Below are positions 19,040 to 30,977 of a stretch of 64,000 nt of DNA, in pieces. Source of the DNA: Pyropia yezoensis (lineage: Eukaryota; Rhodophyta; Bangiophyceae; Bangiales; Bangiaceae); NCBI GenBank assembly GCA_009829735.1, contig CM020620.1:20310020-20374019 (forward strand). The letters are read 5' to 3'. The notes under the pieces are model-generated. The model saw only the letters and a program-made list of their open reading frames with translations, searched no databases and had not been told where the DNA came from. Both the position numbers and the translations under genes were made by a program. Each line of letters begins with the position of its first letter. Position 1 is the stretch's first letter.

Positions 19040-20458
19040 TCAGTTCAGGTCATCTGCGTCGCCCTCTGTCGGTCCCTTGCCCGGGTACGCAGCAACGATC
19101 CAGTTATCAGACCGATACGACCCACATGGCCGGCGGAGTGACTGGCTCTCCAGCTCCAGGTTGCATGTGGAGGTACATAACATCACGAACCGGGTGGGGG
19201 CAGACTCCTGCAACGTCGACCACTCCACTGTCTCGCCGTCCTCCGGCCCACCTTGCACATGGCCGGAGTCAAGGGCCAGCTGGAACAGGTGGTGCATGTC
19301 AGGGGACACGGGGGTGAACTCCATCGGAGCGATAGGAGTCAGCACCGGGCTCCGCTGTTCAGCCGAGGCATCCCAGTCACCTGCGGCACCCGCCGCACCT
19401 CCGGCACCCGCTGCACCTCCGGCACCAGCATCACCAGCCGTACCTGCCGCTCGCGCGGTACCCGCGGCACGTCGGGCACCAGCATCACCAGCCGTACCCG
19501 CCGCTCGCGCGGTACCCGCGGCACGTTGGGCACTTGGAGCCCCTGCCGCACCCGCCGCACCTGCCGCACCTGGAGCATCTTCCGCACTCACGGCACCTGC
19601 CGCACCCGTGGCAACTGCCGTACCAGCCGCACCTGCGGCAGCCGCCGCACCCGCGGCACCTGCGGCACGCGCCCCACCTGCGAGACCCGCCGCACTGGCG
19701 GCACCGGCGGCACCAGCGGTACGAGCCGCACCTACAGCTCTCCCCACACGCCGTGAAGGACCAGCTGCTTCTTGTGCAGCTCCGGCCGGCGGTGCAGCAG
19801 CACGGTCCGTCGCCCCAGCCACGTACCGTGACAATGATCCAGGCTCGACAACCGTAGCAGCGGCCTCCCAAGAAGCCGCAGCGTTGATCGCCGCTGGTAG
19901 AGCAGCAACTCCGTCCGCCGATGGTGCAGCATCCGCAGCGTCCACCAGTGGAGCGACCTCAACCGATACAGGTTGAACCGCGTCCCGTAACCCCCCTTCC
20001 GGTGCGTCGCCCACAGTAGCAGCCGCCGGAGCTGGTGCCACACCGGGGGTCCCATTCGATCCAGCTTCCGGACTGGGGCCGGGCAGCAACGGTGCATCTC
20101 TGTTTACGCCCGTCGACACCCTCTCCTCGAATTCCTCGAGGCGTCCCTCTGCTCGCGCCGCTATCCAATCTTTCGAGGCGAAGATGATCTCGTATCTGCC
20201 GCCCACGTCAAAGGACAACACATGCCGGAATTCGTTCCTGAGGAACACTGCGCGGAGCGAGGCGTGGAGAGATTCCGTGCGGGTGGCCCAATCCACTGGG
20301 CCGCGTCGACGGGCGCCCCCCGCCCCCGCCTTCTCCCGGGCCTTCCCCACGCCCGCCGCCGCCGCCGCCGCCACCACCACTGGTGGGGCGGGGGGCGGCC
20401 GCCCGCCGCGGCCACGCAGCCGGGGGAGGCCGCGCGGGCCGCGGTGCCGTGGCGACAC
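19040..20458 (-). CDS. Ala/Gly-rich protein of unknown function, 5' end unresolved
   Basis: An open frame of about 470 codons with no ATG near its 5' end, so the true start is probably in an upstream exon or the N-terminal low-complexity part is not coding. Two complex segments look genuine. One near the N-terminus reads LHASLRAVFLRNEFRHVLSF then DVGGRYEIIFASKDWIAAR. The C-terminal 120 residues include MEFTPVSPDMHHLFQLALDS and SYRSDNWIVAAYPGKG. Between them lies a long Ala-Gly-x repeat (AAGAAG, TAGDAGA) produced by degenerate 9- to 15-bp units. No family is recognised. Confidence 0.4.
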   Translation of the reverse strand: MSPRHRGPRGLPRLRGRGGRPPPAPPVVVAAAAAAGVGKAREKAGAGGARRRGPVDWATRTESLHASLRAVFLRNEFRHVLSFDVGGRYEIIFASKDWIAARAEGRLEEFEERVSTGVNRDAPLLPGPSPEAGSNGTPGVAPAPAAATVGDAPEGGLRDAVQPVSVEVAPLVDAADAAPSADGVAALPAAINAAASWEAAATVVEPGSLSRYVAGATDRAAAPPAGAAQEAAGPSRRVGRAVGAARTAGAAGAASAAGLAGGARAAGAAGAAAAAGAAGTAVATGAAGAVSAEDAPGAAGAAGAAGAPSAQRAAGTARAAGTAGDAGARRAAGTARAAGTAGDAGAGGAAGAGGAAGAAGDWDASAEQRSPVLTPIAPMEFTPVSPDMHHLFQLALDSGHVQGGPEDGETVEWSTLQESAPTRFVMLCTSTCNLELESQSLRRPCGSYRSDNWIVAAYPGKGPTEGDADDLN

Positions 20459-21918
20459 GCCCCGCCGACGCTACCGCTGCCACCGCCGTCCGCAACGTGT
20501 GGGGGGGGCGGCCGACGCCGTGGCAGCGGCGGCGGCGGCGGCGGCGCGCCGTCGGCAGTGGTCGGTGGTGGGGTTGGTGGTGGTGGTGGTGGAGGTGGGG
20601 GTGGTGCTGCTGCTGATGGGTGGGGGCGGAGGCCAGCCGACTCCGTTGCCGCCTCCACAGCCACCGCTGCCGCCACGCCGGCACCGCGGCGCGGCGCCGC
20701 CACGCCGCCACGCGGTGCCAGCTGGTGCGCAACTTTTCAGCCTGAGCTGGCGATCGCGGTCGGCACCGCGTCGGCGGCGTCGGCCGCGGACCGTTTCCTG
20801 CGGACAATAACCCGGTTTTTATGCTGGTTATTTGGCCCAGGAAATACACATTGCAGGCCAGGAAACGCCCAGGAAACCCTCTCAATGAGACAACGAATCG
20901 ATAACGGAACGCCGTTGAGAGTACACCAGAGCACAGAACATGACGTATGCTGTCCTCGGGAGCATCTGTGATGAAAGAACGCGGCAGTGACGCCACTATC
21001 CAGCACTGACGGTTCGGTTGCACAGAACGTCTCGGATGCGCTCCCGAGAAACGCCCCGACTCGACGCCGGGCTGTCCGAACGCGGCGGGACGCGCATATG
21101 TCGAGCAGACACCCGGGCGTTCCGGGCTCGGGCTTTCGTCAGGTTCAGATCCGGCGAGATGCTGCAGGCGAAGCGGCAGGAGCATCCAGATCGCGTCTGG
21201 TTGACAGTACATAGTTCAATGGACAGCATGACTTGTAGGCACCTCTCTTCGTCATGAACTTCACTTAGATGAGACTACCTTTCCTGTCCAGTATATCCAC
21301 GAATGGGACGATTCTAACTCCTATAGACTGGGGCGGGAGCTGACTTAAACGGCATGCTTAGGGAAAGACTTGTGCCTAATACATGCATAGAATGATATAG
21401 TGTTTCCCGGGGGCTCAACCATCCTTTCCCCACCAGGATAACTCATCTTCTATTGTCCATCCTCCCTTTCGTGCCCGTGCTGGTCTGTGGCCTCCATTGT
21501 CTTTTCTGGCCTGGTAGGTGACCTGCCTCGGTCAGAGTCGGCGAAAGACGTGGACGCATCTCCACCATCCGACTCAAAGGATACCGGCGACGGCGAGTCC
21601 TCGGGTGCCTCCCCGGTCGCAGATACGTAGCGCCGCGATGCTGGCTTTGTGGTACCGTGGAGTGACAAGGCGCGCCTGCGTCACTACCACTGGCCTGGGA
21701 CGCCTTCGGCCTGAGACACAACGAGTGGTTTGCGTTCTGCGTTCGCCCATCAGTGAGCCGCGTGTAGCAGAGGGCGTTGGGGGCACACTACAACAAAGCA
21801 TTTTTATGGGCTCTCCCGGCCTGCGCGCGCGGGCACATACAAAGCGCTGTACGGGTACACGGGACAGACTCCCTCTCTGCATGCACGCCCACCGCACGAC
21901 CTTCAGGGCCCCCCACTC
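20459..21918. other. Intergenic, no supported gene
   Basis: The first 350 bases continue low-complexity GC sequence; the remainder is unique and moderately GC-rich. It contains the 3' flank of the bZIP gene. No domain is visible. Confidence 0.4.
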
Positions 21919-24900
21919 TCATCGCGGCCGGTCTTGAGCGGCGGACGCGGGCACCCCCACGCCGCCCGGAGTATGCCGGAAGGCGACAGACGTGGGGATG
22001 CTGTCCCACGAGGCGGGAGACCAGGTCTCGGGGCGCTTGAGGCTGGACCCGGCCTTCCTGTCGACAGCCCGCTGCATCACCTCAACCTTGCGTCGCAAGC
22101 CATCGATCTCGACGCGCTGGCGGTCGAGCTGCAAGCGAGATAGGAGAGAGAGACAAACACATCAAGGACAAAAGGCGCACACACACGCGAGTCAGTGACG
22201 CGTTCATTGCACGACAGAGCAGCGCGCACTCACGGCAAGAGCAACCATAGACACGGCCAAAAAAGTCAGAGCAAGTCACAGAGGCCAACATACATCGCCT
22301 TTCATGCTTCGGTTGCGCTTTGTGAGCTCCATAAAGGTGCGCCGCGTGTTGATATGTTGCACCTGCAGCGCAGCGTTCTCTTGCGACAGAGAAGATACGC
22401 GGCGCTCCTGGGCGCGGATCAGGTCCTTCTTGCGCTCCCGGGAGGCCGCTGCAGACTGCCGGTTGCGCTCTGCGCGCATGACCTTCTTCTTCTCCACGTC
22501 GTCCCCACTGTCGCCACCTGCGTCGTCGCCGTCGGGGCGCATCGCCTCGCCCGCAGCCCCGTTTCCAGCTGGCTTGCCCACCCACCCAGCTCCGGTCGCC
22601 AAGCTCATGGCGTCGCGCTTGCCGCTCGACGTTTTGGGGACCGGTGCCAGCCGCTCGGCCCCAGCCCCAGCAGGGGCGGACGGCAGAAAAGCCGGCGGGC
22701 GCGCCGCGGCGGCGCCGGCAACTGCCGTAGGTTGACCTCCAACGCGGTCATCGCTCACAGGGCCAGCAGCACCTTCAGTCTTGGCTTGAGTCTTCACGCC
22801 ACCCGTTGGCATCTGCCCGGGTGCTGCACGCTGCTGCGGCATAAACATCTGCTGCGGCGCCCCCCCGAGCGCCCCCCCAGCGGCGTTCATAGGAGGATAA
22901 GCGGCGGCACCGGCATGGCCAGGCATTTGGGGGCAGAGCGAGGCCACCCGGCCGTGCGGATGATGAGGTTGGCCAGTGTTGGCCACCGCAGGCTGTGCCG
23001 CCATCCCCGGTTGCGGCACCATCTCAGCGTGGTGTGCTTGCCACGTGAGCCGCTGCTGTGCCAGCGCGGCTTGCTGCTGCTCTAGCTGCCGCTGCGTCTC
23101 TCGCTCCGCCGCCAGAGCCGCCTGCTGAGAACTGAGCAGCTGCTGGAGTTGAGCGTTCTGAGCCTTAAGCAGCTGCTCCTTGGCCGCTGCGGCAGCATCA
23201 GACACAGTCGCCGGAGCGCCTGTCGCATAAGGTACAACTAAAGGTACATGCAGGTCCACCCCATGCTCAGCAGGCGATGATGGCTGCGGCTCGAGGGGGG
23301 GGCAGAACTGGGCTGCTGTCGTTGTTGCCAAGTGCTGTCCAGTCGCTAGATGAATACCGGGCGAATCGACATTAGGAGCCGCGGGGGAGGGGGGACTTGG
23401 TCTCAAGGCGTTAGTTTGCCGCTGGTTGGCCGCCTGCATCTGCGCCTGTACCAACCCTTGCGCTTGAAGGGCGTGAAGGTCCACTTGTGCCCCCATCTGA
23501 GCCGAGCTGGTCGGCAGCATGCCGCGCGCCTGCGCTTGCGCCTCCGCGTGAGCTTGCACCTGCGCCTGCACCTGTACCGCCTGAACGTGTGCTTGTGACT
23601 GCGCCTGCGCCTGCGCCTGCGCCTGCGCCTGAGCCTGAGCCTGAGCCTGCGCCTGCGCCTGCACCTGCGCCTGCGCCTGCGCCTGCGCCTGCGCCTGTAC
23701 CAGCGCGGGATCACCTCCACGCGTCATCTCCAGCGGCTGCCCTCGCCCCCGAACTGGTGCCGACGGCTGCGGATGCAGCCCCGCGCCCATGGTCATGGCA
23801 CTTAGCTCGCGGCTGTACACACCATTGTACGCCCCGGAGGCTGCAACTGCTTGCCGCGCTTGACCTTCCGCAATAGACTGGCGCGCTGCCTGCTCGCGCG
23901 CTGCGTTCGCTTGACCTTCGTGAACTGCCCACACACGCGCAGCTTGCAATTGCGCCGCCTGCACCGACTGCGCCTGGTCCGCCTGCGCTTGCATAACGTG
24001 CACCGCCTGCATCTGCGCCGCCTGCACTGCCTGTGCCCGATCCATCGCCTGCGTCACGTGAGCCGTCTGCATCTGAGCCGCCTGCGCCGATTGTGCGCGC
24101 TCCATCTGCGCCTGCGTTACCTGCGCCGCCTGGACCTGCGCCACCTGCGCCGACTGCGCCCGTTCCACCTGTGCATGTGTCATCTGCCCCGCCTGTGGCT
24201 GCGACCCCGTCATGAGCGCCGCTTGGGCGATTCGTGTCCGCTCCACCTGCACCTGAGTCATCTGCGCCACCTGGCGAGCATCCTCAGGATGAGGCACTGC
24301 GGCTTGCAGCGCCCCGTTGGTGGGCATCCCGCCTGCCGCCCCACCACCGCTGCCGCCACCAGTTGTGGCCCAAGGAGAAGCAAAAGACGAAAACCCCTGC
24401 GCGTAGCTCTTCTTGCGGGTGAGACCGCCTCGCCCGACCGCTCGCGTCGGTGAAGTCAAAGGCGGGGGCATGGTCGGAGGTGGCGTTGTGGTCGCCCCAG
24501 GGGCGGGAGCAGCAGGGACGCGGCCGCCTTGAGGCACTTCGGTACGCACGCCAGAGTCAGCCTGGCGGGCGTCAGAACCACGGGTGGCGGCGGTAGGGTC
24601 GACTGGCCCCGTGGGACCACCAAAGCGACGGAAGATGACGGAGCTCGCCGAAGAAGATGACTGGGAAGAATTCGTCGCCACCGTGTCGTGCGCGTTGTCG
24701 CCCCGACGAGCTCCATGGGAGGAGCTCTCGCAGCGGTTCTGCTCTGCCAGCGCCGCATGGTCCTGGACAGTGTCCCCGACGGCCTCCTGCAGCGCCTCGT
24801 GCAGCGTCTTGAAGGTAGCGTCATTCTGCTCCGGCGACAGGTGAGTCTCTTCCGCAATGGTGGGCATGGCGGGCAGGGTCGGCGGGAAGTCCAGCAGGTG

Positions 24901-25041
24901 GAACGACCCTGCCGGTGACGACGTCCCCATACCAGATTGTGCCATGGTGTCCAGCAGGCTGGAGAGCTGGTCAGCCTGCACCGCTAGCGGAGCGCCGTCG
25001 TCCGCCGTATCGAGCGGCGAGGGCGTCAAGTTGTCCGCCAT
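21919..25041 (-). CDS. bZIP transcription factor with long Gln/Ala-rich region (two exons)
   Basis: Exon 1 runs from the ATG at 25041 to 22294, and exon 2 from 22128 to 21919. The intron begins GTATGT and ends TTGCAG; joining is in frame (phase 0) and gives 985 residues. The basic region RNRQSAAASRERKKDLIRAQ has the bZIP N-x7-R signature, followed by a zipper starting RRVSSLSQENAALQ. Exon 2 continues the coiled coil with LDRQRVEIDGLRRKVEVMQR, which supports the splice. Residues ~270-560 are Gln/Ala repeats (AQAQAQ; Q-A-A-Q-M/V units), a coiled-coil or activation-type region. A second Gln/Leu-rich helix (LLSSQQAALAAERETQRQLE) lies at ~650. Without the exon join the zipper would be cut short. 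A nuclear DNA-binding dimer is expected; target genes are unknown. Confidence 0.85.
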
Positions 25042-27782
25042 GTCCCAGAGCAGAGGTTGGAGACAAGCACGGGTGCGGACCCAAAAGGGTAGAGCTCAGA
25101 CGGTCGGGGTAGAGCACCCGCACCGCTCTTTCTCGAGAGGACAGGTGGCGCCCACGAGCAAGCCGCCAGCCGAGAGGCTGGCGCGTCACCCCACCACCGG
25201 TGCAAGCCGGGAAGGACTGATCAGCGTTCAGCCAGCGCGCACGCATGCACGCGACGACGAGCGCGCGCCTTCGCGCAGGCGTGAGGGGACTCACGGTGCT
25301 TGACCAGTTTTACTGTACAGAAGCCCGCCAACACCACATGCATACTCACCCCGGCGATGCAGCCGCCGACGTGCGTCTCCCTACCAATCGTTGAGAGCCA
25401 CCCGGGTGTCGGAGGTTCGGCGGCCTGCTTGGTGCTTGACACAAGGCGCCTGAGAGGTTCAACCCGACAGCTGGGCGCTCTTTTTTCTCTAGCTTGTGGA
25501 CACGATAAGTAATCAATCAACCAACGTCAGCCCGTCACACAAAGGGGCTGTGCGTTGTCACTTGGGCCTGGCCTCCTATTGGAGGACACTCTTGGGGGGG
25601 GCTGCTGGTAGGGGGAGTAGTGGGCCACCTGAAACCAAACAGAGCCTGCGAAGCTTGGCGCATCTTAACAAGCTCTTGTCACAAGCAAATGGGGGGCTCC
25701 CCCAGCAACGTGCGAGCGCATGGGCACAGGGACTTTCCACTGGTAGAACGCTGTTTCCTGTATGGAAGGTGAACCTCACAGGCTGAACCGCACCAAGGAA
25801 CAACCCTCTGTGAGTGGTCCCTCAAGAGCGAGTGCGGGCGGCGGTTTCTCCCCCGCTCTGGTCAAACCCACCCTACACGATAAAACGCCTCTCTGAGCGG
25901 TGTGTGGTGGCGGGCCGCCGCGTTTAGGGGGCATGTGCCTGCGCGGGCGAGGTCGCGGCCGCGCGTGCGGCGCTCAACGATCTTGTTCTGGATGGACTGA
26001 GGGGGCGAGGGGCTTGGCCCACCCACTCGGGGGGGACTCGAACCAAAGCCAAGCGGGGCCGAGCGGGTACACCACCATCGGGGGCCGCCCCCTTCCCGTA
26101 GGCCGGGAGAGAACCGCCGGCCATCCGAGCTCCACGACGTCAGAGTCGGGAGGCTCATCCTCATCTCAATCCAGTGGGTGCCCCTACCCTGTCTTTCGGG
26201 AGACTGCAGGGGGGCTAGCTCCCCACCCCCTCTCCCCGTCAAACACCACGGCCAACCATCACGCGGGGGGGTGACAACCGGGGGGGGGGCTGATAACTGC
26301 GGGGGGGGGGTTGATAACCTCTGGCTGGGTTGGAGAGCTGGGGGGGGGGGGGGGGATAACTGCGGGGGGTGATAACTGCTGGGGGCTCGCTCATGCAAAG
26401 TCTCCCAGCCGTTGGGGACGCGGGTGCCCCGGTGTGTCGAAAACGGGCCGTGTCGGGATGTGCGCCCCGCACGGTCGTCCTCCGCGAGACCGCCCTGCAG
26501 AAGCGACGGCCGGACCGAGGTGTCCCCCGACTTGTGGCCGCCAATCACGACACCCCCACTTCTGTCCGCCCCGCGGCCCCGAGTCGAGCGCACAGCTCCT
26601 GGGCCGTACCTCTCGAGCGGGGGCCCCTCGTTCTGAGGGGTGGCACCCGCGCCCCCGTGAGCAACCGCTGTAGCGGCGCTGTGGCGCAGCACCGACACGA
26701 ACCTTGTCAAACCCAGTCACAGAGGGGCAGAAAAGTTGTGCGCGCGGCGTGCTCACGTTTGGCGGTTCGCGGCCGCCGCACCGCCCACCCAGCCTGGCAC
26801 GACAGGTTGTGCAAGGTGGTTGCCGCGGGCGGCGCGCGGGGGCGTCGCGGGGGGGGGGACCAGCCACCGCGCAGCGACTCGGGCGGGGGAGGGGCTGGGG
26901 CACGGGGGGGGAAGGTAAGTCGAGGCGGTTCTGCAACGAAGCGAGGCCCCGCATCACGAAAGCCCCTGGGCGGCTGCTCCGAGCCCACGAGTCTCAGCGT
27001 CACAATTCTCGAGATGCGTGGGAGTGCCATGATGCGGCTGGGAAATCCCGCCGCGGCGCCCACCTTCGCTCTCTTTCTGGTTCCTGGCAGAGAGGATGTG
27101 TGGGGGGGGTTGACGCTCTGACTGGTCATGGCGAGGCGGCCCAGGCCTGCGGATGAGTGGCGACTACACACTCTAGGTCGCAGCCTGGCAGAAACCAGCC
27201 CAGGAGAAGACCCCACCCTCTTTTTTTAACTGTGCGGATGGTGCGACACTCGGAACGGTCCGTCCACGGGACTAAGGTGCTTTCTCTTTGTGGATGACTC
27301 AGGCTGTGTGCAACGGTTGGCCCCCATGGCAGCCAGCGTCTCCCCCACCGGCCCCCCCACCGGCCCCCCACGTGCCGAGGTGCCAAAATTGGGCGGCTGT
27401 TCAGTTCCGGAGGTGAGGTGATGATTGGGCAAACGAACGAGCTTGGACCGGACCACGCACATGGCGGCCACGGGGGGCCATCCACTTCTCGCGTTGAGTG
27501 ACGATCCTGCCTGCCAGTGCGGAAGGGGCAAGCACGGCCTCTCTTTTCGTCTCGCTTGGATTGCAGAGTGTCTGACCATCGCTGACACTTTCCGCATCAG
27601 CATAATTTGTTATTTCTATGTACAATTTTATTGCACACCGGAGAGTGCATTCCCTTTGCCCCGCACTCTCGCCATGTCCGAAACCCGAGATCCCGCGTGG
27701 TTGGTCCCGGTGGATGGCCTGCCCCAGTTCCCCGGCACTTCCGTCCCGCGTACGCTTTTCCCGCAACGCCACGCTCCGCCCC
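25042..27782. other. 2.7-kb divergent intergenic region, no supported gene
   Basis: Lies between the bZIP gene and the TOC/CH gene, which point away from each other, so it should hold both promoters. Short G runs occur near 26280-26350. A GGTTCGAGTC-like string on the minus strand near 26030 does not fold into a tRNA. Frames here are random. Confidence 0.4.
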
Positions 27783-30700
27783 ATGTCGTCCGCATCGTCC
27801 ACACCCGCCACACCCGCCACGGCGTTGTCCACGACGTCCACACCGGCGCCGTCCACGTTGTCCATCGCCGCCCCGGCCCCCGATGCGGGACCACCCATTC
27901 GAGACGATGGGGGACCGCCCCGTGTTCCTGCCCGAGCAGCTCCTGTGGCCGCCGTCACACTCGTGCGCCTCTTCCACCCATTCTCAGTCCATGAGGGGGG
28001 GGACCCCATGACAGGGACGGGCGCCGCCGCCGTGGCTCGTTGTGGCGGCAGCAGCGGCAGCAGCAGGAGCAGCGGCAGCCTGTTGGGCGCCCCCTCCTCC
28101 CCCCCGGCGCTCGACGCGGCGGCGGCTGCGGCGGCGTCGGTCTCAACGGCGGCGGCAGCGCCGACGGTGGCGGCGTGGCCCTTCCGCGACCCTCCCCCGC
28201 GACTGGTCGGCCGCGGCACCCGCACGGCGCTCCTCAACGCCCTGCCCCCCGTCGCGTACGATGGGCTGCTGACCGCCCTGGCGGTGGCCGAACCCGCCGC
28301 CACCGACGCAGCCACGTACGTTGTGGTCCCTCGGGTGGCGGCCGACGCGGGCGCGCCGCAGCTGCCGCCGCCATCGCCCCCGCCGTCGCCGTCGCCATCG
28401 CCCCCGCCGCCGTCTCCGCGGTCGCCATCGCCCCCGCCGTCGCTGCCGTCTCCGCCGTCGTCGTTGCCGCAGCCAGCCGTCGATGCTGCCGTGCCAAAAG
28501 GAGGCACCCCCCCCCCCTCCCCTCCCCCCTCCCCTCCCCCCTCCCCCCCGTCGTCAGCAGGCACCCCCCCCCCCCCCCACCCCCTCCCCCCGGCGGCCCC
28601 CCCCTCGGTGCCACCGTCGCGCGCGTCTTCCCCCCCGGCGGCGCGTACACGGCGGTGCTGGCCCCCCCCCCCGCGGCGCCCGCCGACGCCACCGTCCGCG
28701 CGTGGCTGACCACTCGCCTGGGCTTCCACTTCGACCCGGCGCGCCCGCTCGCGGACGGCCTCGTCAATGGGGTGGCCCTGTGCCTGGCTATGGGGCTGCC
28801 GCCGCCCGCAACGCCGCCGGCTGTCACCGACGGGGTGGTGCTGGCGGCAGCCAACGTGCCCGTCTTTCTGAGCCGCGCCGCCGCGGTGGGGGTGCCGCCG
28901 GCCGAGCGTTTTTCTGTGGCCGACCTGGTCAGCCGTCGGGACCTCCCGCGGGTGTTCCGGTGTGTCGCGGCGGTGGCCCGGGCGGTGGATGCGGCGGGCT
29001 GGGCTGCTGCAGTGGAGGCCGCCACCGTGGAGGCCGCCGGGACGCCGCCTGTCGCTGCCGACGGCGCCGCCGACGCGACCACGATGATAGACTTTGGTGG
29101 CGGCGGCAGTGCAGTGGAAAGCGTCAGGGGCGGTGGTCGTGGGAGCCTCCCCGGTGGGGTGCCTATACCACCTCCGCCGTTGTGGACAGCCGCCGATGAG
29201 GTGGACGAGGTGTGGCCAGGCGACGGCCACGTCGCGGCGCTCGCCGCGGCGATCACCTCTGCCCGCACGGCGGCGGCCTCGGCCGGCGACATGGGCGCTG
29301 CCGGGCACTCTGCCGCCGCCGCCGGGACTGCGGGTGGGGGAGGCGGCGAAGGCAGCGGCGGCGGCGAAGGCGGCAGCGTCGGCGGCGGTGGCGGCGGGGA
29401 GCTGGGCATCCTTGTCGCTGGCGCGTCGGGTGCTGGCAAGAGCGCCACCGTCAACACCCTCTTTGGCCGCACCCTCTTTACCGAGCACCACAACATGTCG
29501 TTCTGTTGGGTGCCACCCCCCCCCCCCCCGCCGTCGTCGTCACTGCCGTCCCCCGTACCGCAAGAGGGCGAGCAGTCGTCGGGGGGGCACCGTCTGTCAG
29601 AGCGGCGCCGGCGGCGACGTCGGCGGCGGTGGCGCGCTTCGACACCTGCCAGTGAGGGGGACAGCAGCGGCAGCGTCGCGGCCGACGCAGAGTGGGTGTC
29701 GCGGGGCTACCCGCCGGGGCTCCACCCCGGTATGCTCTCTTGGGGGCAGACGCCGCCCCCCTCGATGGAGTTGCCACTGTTTGCCGGTGGCCCCTCGTCG
29801 GCGCCCGCGGCGGCCCGATCGTCGCCTGCCGATGCCTCCCCGCCGCCCGTCGGCGGTGTGCCGGCTTTCCCCGAGAGTCCGCCGCGGGCGTTACGTACGC
29901 CCCCATCGCCGCCGTCCCCCCCCTCCCCGCCCTTTCCATCCCCGCCCTCCCCCTCCCCGCTGCCGCCCGTCCTCCCGGGCCGCGAGGCAGGCGGGGCGGC
30001 GTCACCCCCCCTTTCGCCCCCCCCCTTCCCCCTCCCCCCCTCCCGCTCCGGGTCGCTGGCTAGCGGCAGTGAAGGCGACAGCGACAGTGAGCGCAGCAGC
30101 GTCATTGACGGGGCAGATACCCTCCTCCACAGCGACGGTACGTCCACCTCTGCCACTATCACCACCGCCACCACGGCCATGACTACCATCTCCGCGGCGG
30201 CTGTCGGCTGGCGCCGCCGTCGCGCAGCGGTGGCGGTGGCCGCTGCGGCGGGCGCGCCCGTTCGGGTGGCCCCCCCTGGGGGGGGCGCCTCGAGCGCCAT
30301 TGCGGGGGCGGTTGTCAAGGTCGCCGGCGTGACGGTGCGGGTGACGGAGCTGCCCGGGCCCGCCGGGGGGGTGGCGGACGACGCGCTCGCCACAGATGGG
30401 TCGGGGGTGGCGGTGGGGCGGGCGACCGGCGGCGTTGCCGCCGCGCGCGCCGCGTTGGGGGGGGGCGTGGGGGCGCCGCTGCCGCTGATGCTCGCGCCCC
30501 CCCCAGAGGGGGTGGGCGGGGGGGGCGTCGGCGGGACCGCACCCTGGTGGGCCCCCGCCGGCGGCTGGGCAGCGCCCCTGTTGAGGGGCGGGGACGGCCG
30601 CCTCCCCGCTCGTGACCGCCCTCCCATCCACGCGGTGCTGCTGGTGGAGCGGCTGGACGTGACTGGCGGCGGCGGCGGGCGCCCTCTGGTCCCGATGCCT

Positions 30701-30946
30701 CGGCCGCCGTCGCCGTCAAGGCCCCAGTCCCCATTGAAGCCGGCGCTGCGGCCGCAGCGGCGGCGGCGGCTGCGGCCAATGCAGGGCTGGTGGCGCCCGC
30801 CCGCCGCCCCATGGGCGCGCCCCCCCGCCGACCGGCCGCTGCGGGAGGTGCAGCACCTGTTTGGCGCCCGCGTCTGGGCGCGTACCGTCGTGGCACTGAC
30901 GCACGGGGGGGACCTGCCTCCCCCACCGCCCCCGCAACCGCCGCAA

Positions 30947-30977
<31 letters not shown>

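Noticed and set aside
20208..21212. 334-codon minus-strand frame as first exon of the Ala/Gly-rich gene
   Set aside because: It is out of frame with the gene at 19040-20458, and no convincing donor-acceptor pair links them.
26010..26060. tRNA-like T-arm string GGTTCGAGTC on the minus strand
   Set aside because: The flanks do not pair as a T-stem and no anticodon or acceptor arm can be found.
27401..29491. 696-codon minus-strand open frame opposite the TOC/CH gene
   Set aside because: It is antisense to clear CH and GTPase coding sequence and consists of low-complexity Arg/Gly/Thr runs; a compositional shadow.
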